Shown piece after piece: positions 1 to 7,668 of a DNA stretch of 7,668 nt; positions within the stretch are counted from its first letter, which is position 1; every line of letters begins with the position of its first letter. A program made the translations under genes and the position numbers. The notes below the pieces were generated by a model. That model was not told where the DNA came from. It ran no database searches and was given only the letters and a program-made list of their open reading frames with translations. Source of the DNA: DATDOR01 sp035512695 (GTDB taxonomy: Bacteria > Chloroflexota > Anaerolineae > Anaerolineales > JABWBV01); NCBI GenBank assembly GCA_035512695.1, contig DATKDL010000063.1:1-7668 (forward strand), read 5' to 3'.

Positions 1-209
1 GGACTATTTTTTGCGTAGTGATAACGATCCCACGCAATGGGCTCGTTGGGATCGGGTATAATCGTATCCGCTTGAGTGAACCTTCCAATCGCCGGGTCAT
101 ACCACCTGTTCCCCATCGCAATTAACTTAATGTAACTGTTATTACGCTGTCCGGTAAATACCCGGTCTCTTCGGGACGCGGAGAGTCTCAACAAAGACCC
201 CAAAGGTCT
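1..209 (-). pseudogene. Rhs repeat-associated core fragment, 5'-truncated, continues past left edge
   Basis: Reading the minus strand from 209 to the left edge gives 69 codons with no stop. Residues 17-21 read VFTGQ, residues 34-48 (positions 66-110) read NRWYDPAIGRFTQAD, and residues 51-68 (6-59) read IPDPNEPIAWDRYHYAKN. These match the conserved RHS repeat-associated core, where TGQ is followed by RWYDP, GRF and a Tyr-rich segment. Rhs and YD-repeat proteins are large secreted or surface shells that often end in a variable toxin domain. Here the long N-terminal YD-repeat region is missing: the frame begins directly behind the uvrA stop, has no ATG and has no visible ribosome-binding site. 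Recognisable homology starts near 173. Any C-terminal effector would lie outside the window. I read it as a decayed or recombination-derived remnant, though an intact 3' cassette beyond the edge cannot be excluded. The family call is firm; pseudogene status is inferred. Confidence 0.72.
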
Positions 210-3106
<2,897 letters not shown>

Positions 3107-3110
<4 letters not shown>

Positions 3111-3172
3111 GTGTATAAAATAAGTGCAAAAATGAATATGATTATGGGGCTTCGCCCCATAATCATATTCAT
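3107..3172 (-). other. possible 21-codon leader ORF overlapping the uvrA start
   Basis: A short frame starts at the ATG at 3172, with further in-frame ATGs at 3166 and 3160. It encodes a hydrophobic peptide beginning MNMIMGRSPIIIFIF and ends with a TGA at 3109-3107. This shares an ATGA overlap with the uvrA ATG at 3110. Nearly the whole frame lies in the large palindrome. The uvrA start lacks a Shine-Dalgarno sequence, so translational coupling is conceivable. The frame's own ribosome-binding site is weak, and the overlap could be chance. Confidence 0.25.
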
Positions 3173-3179
3173 TTTTGCA
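3125..3179. repeat. 55-nt near-perfect palindrome in the uvrA leader
   Basis: Positions 3125-3150 are exactly complementary to 3154-3179: 26 base pairs without a mismatch around a three-base loop (3151-3153). The inner stem is GC-rich (GGGGC/GCCCC) and the outer stem is AT-rich. It lies between the proposed uvrA promoter and the uvrA ATG, ending 14 bases before the start codon. It may be an mRNA leader hairpin, an attenuator-like element, or a small dispersed palindromic repeat. A weak U-rich run (TTATTTTAT) follows on the minus strand. Confidence 0.9.
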
Positions 3180-3197
3180 TAACTTTTCCAATTCCAC

Positions 3198-3206
3198 ATT
3201 ATAGCA
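3198..3206 (-). promoter_or_regulatory. extended -10 promoter for uvrA
   Basis: On the minus strand this reads TGCTATAAT, a perfect consensus extended -10 (TGnTATAAT). No good -35 hexamer is seen at the usual distance, which is tolerated when the extended -10 is present. Transcription would begin near 3190, giving a uvrA leader of about 80 nt that contains the 55-nt hairpin. It lies just after the stop of the upstream small gene, so uvrA probably has its own promoter. Confidence 0.5.
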
Positions 3207-3235
3207 TATTTGTTCTAGAGTGAGGGGAGAAAATC

Positions 3236-3367
3236 TCAATTATTTCCGCTGCGGTTGAACAGGGTGATGAAATTGATCCCGAACCGGGGCAGGACGACGG
3301 CGACCAACAGGAACAGCCCGACCAGGGCCAATCCCGCTATTAAGAGCAGCTTTATCGTTTTGCGCAT
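3236..3367 (-). CDS. 43-residue single-pass membrane peptide, translationally coupled
   Basis: This small gene encodes MRKTIKLLLIAGLALVGLFL followed by more hydrophobic residues, then PRFGINFITLFNRSGNN and a TGA stop. A basic N terminus (Arg2, Lys3, Lys6) precedes a hydrophobic run over residues 7-26, so it should be a single-pass inner-membrane peptide or an uncleaved signal anchor with a short polar tail. Its ATG overlaps the TGA of the upstream XPB-like gene by one base (TGATG). A GGGGG stretch at 3378-3374 sits six bases upstream as a plausible ribosome-binding site. The overlap, spacing and membrane-like composition support a real gene. I do not recognise the family and assign no function. 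Confidence 0.6.
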   Translation of the reverse strand: MRKTIKLLLIAGLALVGLFLLVAVVLPRFGINFITLFNRSGNN

Positions 3368-5010
3368 CAAGTACCCCCGATGATTTCGGCCAGGTAGCCG
3401 AGCTCATTCAACGCCGCCAGCACCCGCGCTTCCGAACCGGGTTTGAGGGCCACGGCTTGCGGTCCGAGCGGATCGCCCAGGAACCGGGCAGCTCGCGAGC
3501 GGCGCAACGCATCCAGCGCCTCCGGCGAAGGCAGCCGCAACACCGGGACCGTCTCGATCCGACCGGCCCGGCCGTATTGTTCCCAGCTTTTGAGGGCGTT
3601 GGTGATGTTTGGCGGGATGCCTTCGGCATGGCGGGCCAGCAGGGCGATCAACTGTCCGACCTTGAGCCCCTGGTCCCCCGCCCGCTGGAGCGATCTGGGA
3701 CTGGCCCGATAGCGGTACTCGTCCCGGACCGGGTCTTCCCAATCGCAAAAGCGGGCGATCAGATAGCGGGCAGCCCGCGGGGCCAGGCGCGGCACGCTGA
3801 TGCGCCCGTCCGACCGGACATGAACCGGGTGGTCCTCCGCCGGGAAACCCTCCGGTGGCCGGCCTGCCCCCAGCGCAGCACGCCAGCGCGACCTCCGGAA
3901 AGCCGCCGGCGCAGGGGCTGCCCTCCGGGAACCTGCGGGCGGATCGCCCGCTGCCAGGTCGACGAGACCCAGCCAGTGCAGCGGACCGACCAGCATCCAG
4001 CGGATAAACGCTCCTTCGATTGCTTCCCACCCCGCAGCCGCATCGAGGAACGCACCGGTCGCCCGGATTTTGAAATAGCGGCTGTCCGGTTCGCCGGCAA
4101 GGCGCATGAACTCCGGTTCGATCTCCTCGATCCCGGCCGCGAACGCCGGCAGGCTCCACCAGGTCCGGCCTGGTAGACCGTCCAGGTAGCGCAGGACCTT
4201 CGCCCGGAGCCGGACCGGGTCGCGGGGATCGCGAGCAACGATTTCGAATTCCGGGACCAGGCTGAGTTCATCCACGGCACCGGTTTCCAGCCAGGCCCGA
4301 ACCAGCCCGGCGAGCGCCTCCCCGCGCGGGGCCTCGAGGAAATCCCTGGCGCGGTCGACATCGAGGCTGCCTTTGCGGGTCAGGATCCCGGCTGCAGCAA
4401 GCAGCGCCGAGCAGAAGGCTTCCCGGACCGGTTCGAGCGCCGCCGCGGCGGGATCACCGATCCGGACCGCAGCCAGCAGGGTTGCCAGATCGTCCAGGAG
4501 CGCGTCCTGCGCCGGAATAGGGACGGCCGTTTCGTCATCGCGGGCCGGCCGTCCGGGGAGCGGGCCGGCGGCCGGCGTCGGAACCGGGATGAGCGGCAGC
4601 AGGTCGTCCGGAACAAAGCCGAACTCCATCGGGCCGTCCTCTGTGTCGAAAAAGGCCCGGCCGACCAGGCCGCGGTAGTAGAGCGTTTCGAGCGCCGAGG
4701 CGGGCCGTTCGTGGGGCCGCTCGCGCGCACGGCGGGAGGGGCCCATCTGCCGCAGCGGCCCATGCCGGTGATCGAGACGGGTCCAGGGCAGGCGTCCGCC
4801 GTGCGCACACAGTTCGGCCAGGAGCGCGCTGCCCTGGGCCGGCAGCGCCCCCACGATTTCCGCGGTTTGTATGGGGTCGAGCATCCCGGCTGCCAGCTCC
4901 AGGCGCCCCGCCTCCGAATCCTCGAGCGGCTCCGGCAGCCCCCACAACCCTGCCAGGATGCGGAGGAAACCGAGGTCATGGAACCCGAGGGAGGTGAGGA
5001 GATTGGGCAT
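3367..5010 (-). CDS. XPB/Ssl2-like helicase-associated domain protein (no ATPase core)
   Basis: This 547-residue cytoplasmic protein resembles the bacterial 'helicase-associated domain' or XPB/Ssl2-like family, known in Actinobacteria and Chloroflexota. Residues about 62-117 (LLAELCAHGGRLPW, then GPLRQMGP and ALETLYYRGLVGR) look like a winged-helix segment, followed by a VPDDLLPLIP motif at 133-142. The C-terminal part, about 397-545, carries the family pattern: VRSDGRISVPRLAP, YRYRASPRSLQRA, GIPPNITNALKSWEQYGRAG and a final LNELGYL. No Walker A, Walker B or other helicase motifs are present, so it is not itself an ATPase. Residues 144-168 and 352-395 are Pro/Ala/Gly-rich linkers. The ATG at 5010 was chosen because it begins the folded region and sits right behind a TATAAT box. 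An upstream in-frame extension to 5100 would cross that promoter. It forms a unit with the small membrane gene and lies upstream of uvrA. DNA binding or a repair role is inferred; the family call is from remembered motifs. Confidence 0.65.
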   Translation of the reverse strand: MPNLLTSLGFHDLGFLRILAGLWGLPEPLEDSEAGRLELAAGMLDPIQTAEIVGALPAQGSALLAELCAHGGRLPWTRLDHRHGPLRQMGPSRRARERPHERPASALETLYYRGLVGRAFFDTEDGPMEFGFVPDDLLPLIPVPTPAAGPLPGRPARDDETAVPIPAQDALLDDLATLLAAVRIGDPAAAALEPVREAFCSALLAAAGILTRKGSLDVDRARDFLEAPRGEALAGLVRAWLETGAVDELSLVPEFEIVARDPRDPVRLRAKVLRYLDGLPGRTWWSLPAFAAGIEEIEPEFMRLAGEPDSRYFKIRATGAFLDAAAGWEAIEGAFIRWMLVGPLHWLGLVDLAAGDPPAGSRRAAPAPAAFRRSRWRAALGAGRPPEGFPAEDHPVHVRSDGRISVPRLAPRAARYLIARFCDWEDPVRDEYRYRASPRSLQRAGDQGLKVGQLIALLARHAEGIPPNITNALKSWEQYGRAGRIETVPVLRLPSPEALDALRRSRAARFLGDPLGPQAVALKPGSEARVLAALNELGYLAEIIGGT

Positions 5011-5017
5011 GGGGGGA

Positions 5018-5023
5018 ATTATA
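5018..5023 (-). promoter_or_regulatory. -10 box for the XPB-like gene, implying a leaderless mRNA
   Basis: On the minus strand a perfect TATAAT lies seven bases before the ATG at 5010, separated from it by TTCCCCCC. Transcription would begin at or one base before the start codon, and no Shine-Dalgarno sequence exists in the gap. No clear -35 hexamer is visible 16-18 bases upstream. Confidence 0.45.
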
Positions 5024-5069
5024 GCTGGGCAGGATGCCGAGGTTGTGTATATCAACCAATATCCACCCC

Positions 5070-5097
5070 TTACTGATTTCTTTTTATGGGGTAGAAT
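5070..5097 (+). promoter_or_regulatory. candidate promoter for the LysM gene
   Basis: A TAGAAT -10-like box at 5092-5097 is preceded after 16 bases by TTACTG (5070-5075), a weak -35. A transcript would start near 5104, giving a leader of about 32 nt that carries the ribosome-binding site. The 5011-5135 gap is the only divergent spacer in the window, so a promoter is expected here. The exact boxes are uncertain. Confidence 0.35.
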
Positions 5098-5124
5098 CAC
5101 AAATTGCAGCCGAAAAAGCCGCCT

Positions 5125-5128
5125 GAGG
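5125..5128 (+). promoter_or_regulatory. ribosome-binding site of the LysM gene
   Basis: GAGG within TGAGGAAAG lies seven bases before the ATG at 5136. It is the clearest Shine-Dalgarno sequence in the window and fixes the start of the LysM protein. Confidence 0.75.
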
Positions 5129-5135
5129 AAAGCTT

Positions 5136-5882
5136 ATGAGCGACCAGAAATCCGCCAAGGATGTCATTGAGAATTTCCAGAAAAAGCAGCAGCGCGCCCC
5201 CCGCTCGTTTGTATTCGGCGCGCTGGCGCTGATCCTGATCTTCGCCGGAGGCGTCGTCCTGTTCCAGTGGTACAACAACCCGGACGCGCCGATGTTCGCC
5301 TTCCTGGCCGGCACCAGCACACCGACATCGACGGCCACCGCCACCGAGACCCCGGTCCCGCCCACGCAAACCCCTCTGCCGCCCACGAACACCCCGACCG
5401 AGACGGAAACGCCAACCATCACCCCCACGCCGACGATCTCCGGGCCGTTCATCTACACCGTCCAGGAAGGCGACACCCTCTCGACGATCTCCGAGCAGTT
5501 CGGCGTCGATGTGATCCGGATCATGGAAGCCAACGAACTGGAAAACGAGGCCATCTTCATCGGGCAGCAGCTCCTGATCCCCGATCCAAACGAGCCCCCC
5601 CCCAGCGCCACGCCGCTTCCGGAGGGTCTCCCACCGGGTTTCATCATCGAGTACCGGGTCCAGCCGGATGACAGCCTGAGCGGGATCGCCTTCTTGTTCA
5701 ATTCGACCGTGGAAGCGATCCTGGAAGCCAACGAAGACCTCGAGGATGAGAACGCCATCTTCGTCGGGCAGATCCTTCTGATCCCGGTCAACCTGGTCAC
5801 GCCGGCGCCGACGAACACGCCGGGCGAGCCGGCACCTGTTTCGACCCCCGGTTCGATCGCGACTCTTACACCCACGCCATAA
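5136..5882 (+). CDS. membrane-anchored protein with two LysM domains
   Basis: This 248-residue protein has a charged cytoplasmic N terminus (1-23), one transmembrane helix at about 24-44 (FVFGALALILIFAGGVVLF), a Thr/Pro-rich linker at 59-102, a first LysM domain at about 106-149 (YTVQEGDTLSTISEQFGVDV to QQLLIP), a Pro-rich spacer, a second LysM at about 172-217 (EYRVQPDDSLSGIAFLFNS to QILLIP) and a Thr/Pro-rich tail. LysM modules bind N-acetylglucosamine-containing polymers such as peptidoglycan, so the outer part should face the cell wall. No enzymatic domain is present, so it is a binding, anchoring or scaffolding protein rather than a hydrolase. The second LysM has VQPDDSL in place of the usual V..GDTL, suggesting divergence. 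Long TPT linkers are typical of Anaerolineae surface proteins. It stands alone, divergent from the XPB-like gene and convergent with RNase J. Confidence 0.9.
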   Translation: MSDQKSAKDVIENFQKKQQRAPRSFVFGALALILIFAGGVVLFQWYNNPDAPMFAFLAGTSTPTSTATATETPVPPTQTPLPPTNTPTETETPTITPTPTISGPFIYTVQEGDTLSTISEQFGVDVIRIMEANELENEAIFIGQQLLIPDPNEPPPSATPLPEGLPPGFIIEYRVQPDDSLSGIAFLFNSTVEAILEANEDLEDENAIFVGQILLIPVNLVTPAPTNTPGEPAPVSTPGSIATLTPTP

Positions 5883-5950
5883 ACAGGATAAAAAAAGCCC
5901 CCGCTGCGGTCAAATCCGCAGCGGGGGCTTTTTTTTTCTGTTTATGGCGT
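5874..5950. repeat. extended inverted repeat around the shared terminator, reaching both stop codons
   Basis: The 13 bases at 5874-5886 are exactly complementary to 5938-5950. They flank the terminator hairpin symmetrically, apart from a few unpaired bases at 5887-5889. The left arm contains the last codons and TAA of the LysM gene. The right arm ends on the first base of the RNase J stop triplet. The whole 77-nt block is thus a composite palindrome. Confidence 0.8.
5890..5937. terminator. bidirectional intrinsic terminator between the LysM gene and RNase J
   Basis: A 13-bp GC-rich stem (5897-5909 with 5916-5928) closes a six-base loop. It is flanked by seven A on the left (5890-5896) and nine T on the right (5929-5937). 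Both transcripts therefore get a strong hairpin followed by a U tract. It fits the convergent gene arrangement exactly and should end both mRNAs. Confidence 0.95.
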
Positions 5951-7593
5951 CAATCTCTCGCTTTAAACACCGTGACAAACACCATCGGCCGGCGCCGGGT
6001 TTCATTGTAGAGGAAGTTCTTGACCTGCTTCTCGACGTCTTTTTGCAGGTTCCCGTTGGCCGATTCGACGGTCTTTGCGATCCGCCGGATCGTCTCCACG
6101 ATCAGTTCGTCCGACTCCGGTTCGTAGACGAAGCCTTTCGTCACGATCTCCGGTTCATGCGCGAGCTGGCCGGTGATCGGATCGATTTGCAGGTTGACCA
6201 TAACAAAGCCTTCCCTGGAGAGGACGTCGCGCTCGCGCACGACGCTCGGGCCGATATCGCCCACGCCGGAACCATCGACGAAGACGTAGCCGCCCGGGAT
6301 CCGTTCGCCGAGCCGCATCGAGCCGTTCTCGAATTCGATGATCTGGCCGTTCTCGACAACGGCGATGTTCTCCGCCGGGATCCCGACCTCCTCGCCCAGA
6401 CGGGCATGCTGGTGCAAATGCCGCAGCTCGCCGTGAACGGGAATGAGGTGTTTCGGTTTGACCAGGTGCAGCATCAGCTTCATCTCCTCCTGGCTGGCGT
6501 GACCGGATACATGAACCGGCGCGATCGGATCGTAGATCACCTGTGCGCCGCGCCGGAAGAGGCTGTTGATCGTGCGGTGGACGGTCTCTTCGTTCCCTGG
6601 GATCGGGTGCGACGACAGGACGATCGTGTCACCTTTTTTGACTCCGAACTGGCGGTTGGTGTCCCTGGCAAGACGCCCCATGATCGAGCTCGGCTCGCCC
6701 TGCGAGCCGGTGCACATCAGGACGACGGCGGACTCCTTCATGTTCAGCGCCTCATCGATGGAAACCTCGACCCCATCGGGGATGTCCAGGTAACCGAGCT
6801 GCTGCGCCATTTTGGCGTTGTCCATCATGCTGCGGCCGACAAACGCCAGCTTGCGGCCGTTATTATGGGCGGCGTTGGCGACCTGCTGCAGCCGGGAGAT
6901 CAGCGAGGCAAACGAGGCGACGATGATCCGGCCGGGCGCCGCCCGGAAGACCTGGTCGAAGGCCGGATCGATGACCCGCTCGGAGGGCGTCCAGCCGGGT
7001 TCGTCGGCGTTGGTCGAATCGGCCAGCAGCGCCAGCACCCCGCGGGCGCTGAATTCGGCCAGTTTCCCGTAATCGGTCGGCCAGCCGTCGACCGGTGTGT
7101 GGTCGAACTTGTAATCGCCGGTGTGGACCACCAGCCCCGCCGGGGTCGTGATCCCCAGGCCGACACAGTCCGGGATCGAGTGGCAGACGTGGAAGAGCTC
7201 GATCTTGAACGGATCGATCTCGATCGTCTGCCCGGCCTGGACGGTGATCAGGTTCGGGCTCCGATCCCGCTTCTCACGTGCGATTTTGACTTCGAGCAGA
7301 CCGCGAGTCAGCGGTGTCGCGAAGATCGGTGCGTCGACGTGTTCGAGCACGTGGTTAATTGCGCCGGTATGGTCTTCGTGGCCGTGGGTGATCACGATCC
7401 CGCGCACCTTATCCGCCCGGTCGATGACGTATTGGAAGTCCGGGATGATGTAATCGATCCCGAGCATGTCGTTTTCGGGGAACATGAGCCCGGTGTCGAC
7501 GAGCAGGAGGTTCTCCTTGTATTCGAAGACGGTCATGTTCTTCCCAATTTCTCCCAGTCCCCCGATTGGGATGATTTTTAGTTTTTCACTCAT
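5950..7593 (-). CDS. rnj: ribonuclease J
   Basis: RNase J is a metallo-beta-lactamase/beta-CASP nuclease with 5'-3' exonuclease and endonuclease activity in mRNA decay and rRNA maturation. The 547-residue protein has every zinc-binding motif: HGHEDH at 70-75, HSIPD at 138-142, HTGDYKFD at 157-164 with metal ligand Asp160, and PVHGE at 385-389. Beta-CASP motifs include ADSTNAD at 191-197, SFASLISRLQQ at 227-237, TGSQGEP at 295-301 and HVSGHA at 361-366. The C-terminal dimerisation/RNA-binding domain ends with RRRPMVFVTVFKARD. The length matches Bacillus RNase J1 (about 555 residues). The ATG at 7593 gives the family N terminus (KIIPIGGLGEIGKNM). A GGAG at 7608-7605 lies 11 bases upstream as a slightly distant ribosome-binding site. 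It is unknown whether the gene has its own promoter or is read from a gene beyond the right edge. Confidence 0.97.
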   Translation of the reverse strand: MSEKLKIIPIGGLGEIGKNMTVFEYKENLLLVDTGLMFPENDMLGIDYIIPDFQYVIDRADKVRGIVITHGHEDHTGAINHVLEHVDAPIFATPLTRGLLEVKIAREKRDRSPNLITVQAGQTIEIDPFKIELFHVCHSIPDCVGLGITTPAGLVVHTGDYKFDHTPVDGWPTDYGKLAEFSARGVLALLADSTNADEPGWTPSERVIDPAFDQVFRAAPGRIIVASFASLISRLQQVANAAHNNGRKLAFVGRSMMDNAKMAQQLGYLDIPDGVEVSIDEALNMKESAVVLMCTGSQGEPSSIMGRLARDTNRQFGVKKGDTIVLSSHPIPGNEETVHRTINSLFRRGAQVIYDPIAPVHVSGHASQEEMKLMLHLVKPKHLIPVHGELRHLHQHARLGEEVGIPAENIAVVENGQIIEFENGSMRLGERIPGGYVFVDGSGVGDIGPSVVRERDVLSREGFVMVNLQIDPITGQLAHEPEIVTKGFVYEPESDELIVETIRRIAKTVESANGNLQKDVEKQVKNFLYNETRRRPMVFVTVFKARD

Positions 7594-7604
7594 TGTATTT
7601 TTTA

Positions 7605-7608
7605 CTCC
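7605..7608 (-). promoter_or_regulatory. ribosome-binding site of rnj
   Basis: On the minus strand GGAG within TGGAGT precedes the ATG at 7593 by 11 bases, a long but usable spacing. The rest of the 75-base stretch to the right edge shows no convincing promoter and no recognisable end of another gene. Confidence 0.5.
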
Positions 7609-7668
7609 ATGGTTTCAACCGATCGGAAAATTCTGGGGACGGGCGATTTTGAGGGTTGCTGCAGCTGC

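Noticed and set aside
3111..3239. In-frame N-terminal extension of UvrA by 43 residues from an ATG at 3239
   Set aside because: It runs through the extended -10 promoter and the 55-nt palindrome and adds sequence not expected in the family. The normal UvrA N terminus begins at 3110.
5041..5057. GGTTG-N7-CAACC inverted repeat between the divergent promoters, as a possible operator
   Set aside because: The arms are only five bases long and the location alone is not enough; such repeats are common by chance.
5011..5100. In-frame N-terminal extension of the XPB-like protein by 30 residues
   Set aside because: It crosses the TATAAT box and most of the divergent promoter region and has no ribosome-binding site. 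The folded region starts at the ATG at 5010.
5316..5460. Repetitive ACC/CCG-rich stretch in the LysM gene as a DNA tandem repeat
   Set aside because: It encodes the Thr/Pro-rich linker with no fixed repeat unit at DNA level; it is a protein-level low-complexity linker.
5944..7581. Long open frame on the plus strand opposite RNase J
   Set aside because: It mirrors the RNase J codons, starts inside the terminator's outer arm and encodes a low-complexity Asp/Arg/Val-rich product with no recognisable motif. It is an antisense shadow of a GC-rich gene.
7594..7617. TTGAAA and TACAAT boxes before rnj as a promoter
   Set aside because: The spacing is only 15 bases and the -10 box would overlap the start codon region, placing the transcript start inside the gene.
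7615..7668. Seventeen open codons ending in TGA at 7617-7615 as the end of an upstream gene
   Set aside because: All three minus-strand frames are open for a similar distance, and none shows a recognisable protein end.

Overview
The window looks like part of a bacterial chromosome, most likely from a member of the Chloroflexota (Anaerolineae-like). The clues are a GC-rich coding style, a membrane-anchored LysM protein with long Thr-Pro-rich linkers, an ATPase-less XPB-like 'helicase-associated' protein, an Rhs repeat fragment and a single RNase J. The assignment rests on gene style, not on a marker gene.

Layout from left to right. Positions 1-209 (minus) hold a 5'-truncated Rhs core fragment that runs off the left edge. 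Positions 210-3110 (minus) are a complete uvrA, the damage-recognition ATPase of nucleotide excision repair. A 55-nt near-perfect palindrome and an extended -10 promoter lie just upstream of it. Upstream of uvrA on the same strand is a two-gene unit: a 547-residue XPB/Ssl2-like helicase-associated domain protein (3367-5010), and a 43-residue single-pass membrane peptide (3236-3367) whose start codon overlaps the stop codon of the larger gene. The 125-bp gap 5011-5135 is a divergent promoter region. To its right, a bitopic membrane protein with two LysM domains (5136-5882, plus) converges on RNase J (5950-7593, minus). A strong bidirectional terminator separates these two.

How the genes may work together: UvrA acts in DNA repair. 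The XPB-like protein next to it resembles the accessory part of a nucleotide-excision-repair helicase but has no ATPase motifs, so a repair or DNA-binding role is plausible but inferred. RNase J acts in RNA decay and maturation. The LysM protein is a cell-surface protein with no evident link to the others.

The most unusual features are non-coding. Long palindromes sit at gene ends and starts: one supplies the last five codons and stop of uvrA, one fills the uvrA leader and contains a 21-codon reading frame overlapping the uvrA ATG, and one reaches into both stop codons of the LysM/RNase J pair. The XPB-like gene also appears to be transcribed as a leaderless mRNA. I found no CRISPR array, tRNA, rRNA or insertion sequence, and nothing that clearly forms a new multi-gene defence or metabolic system.
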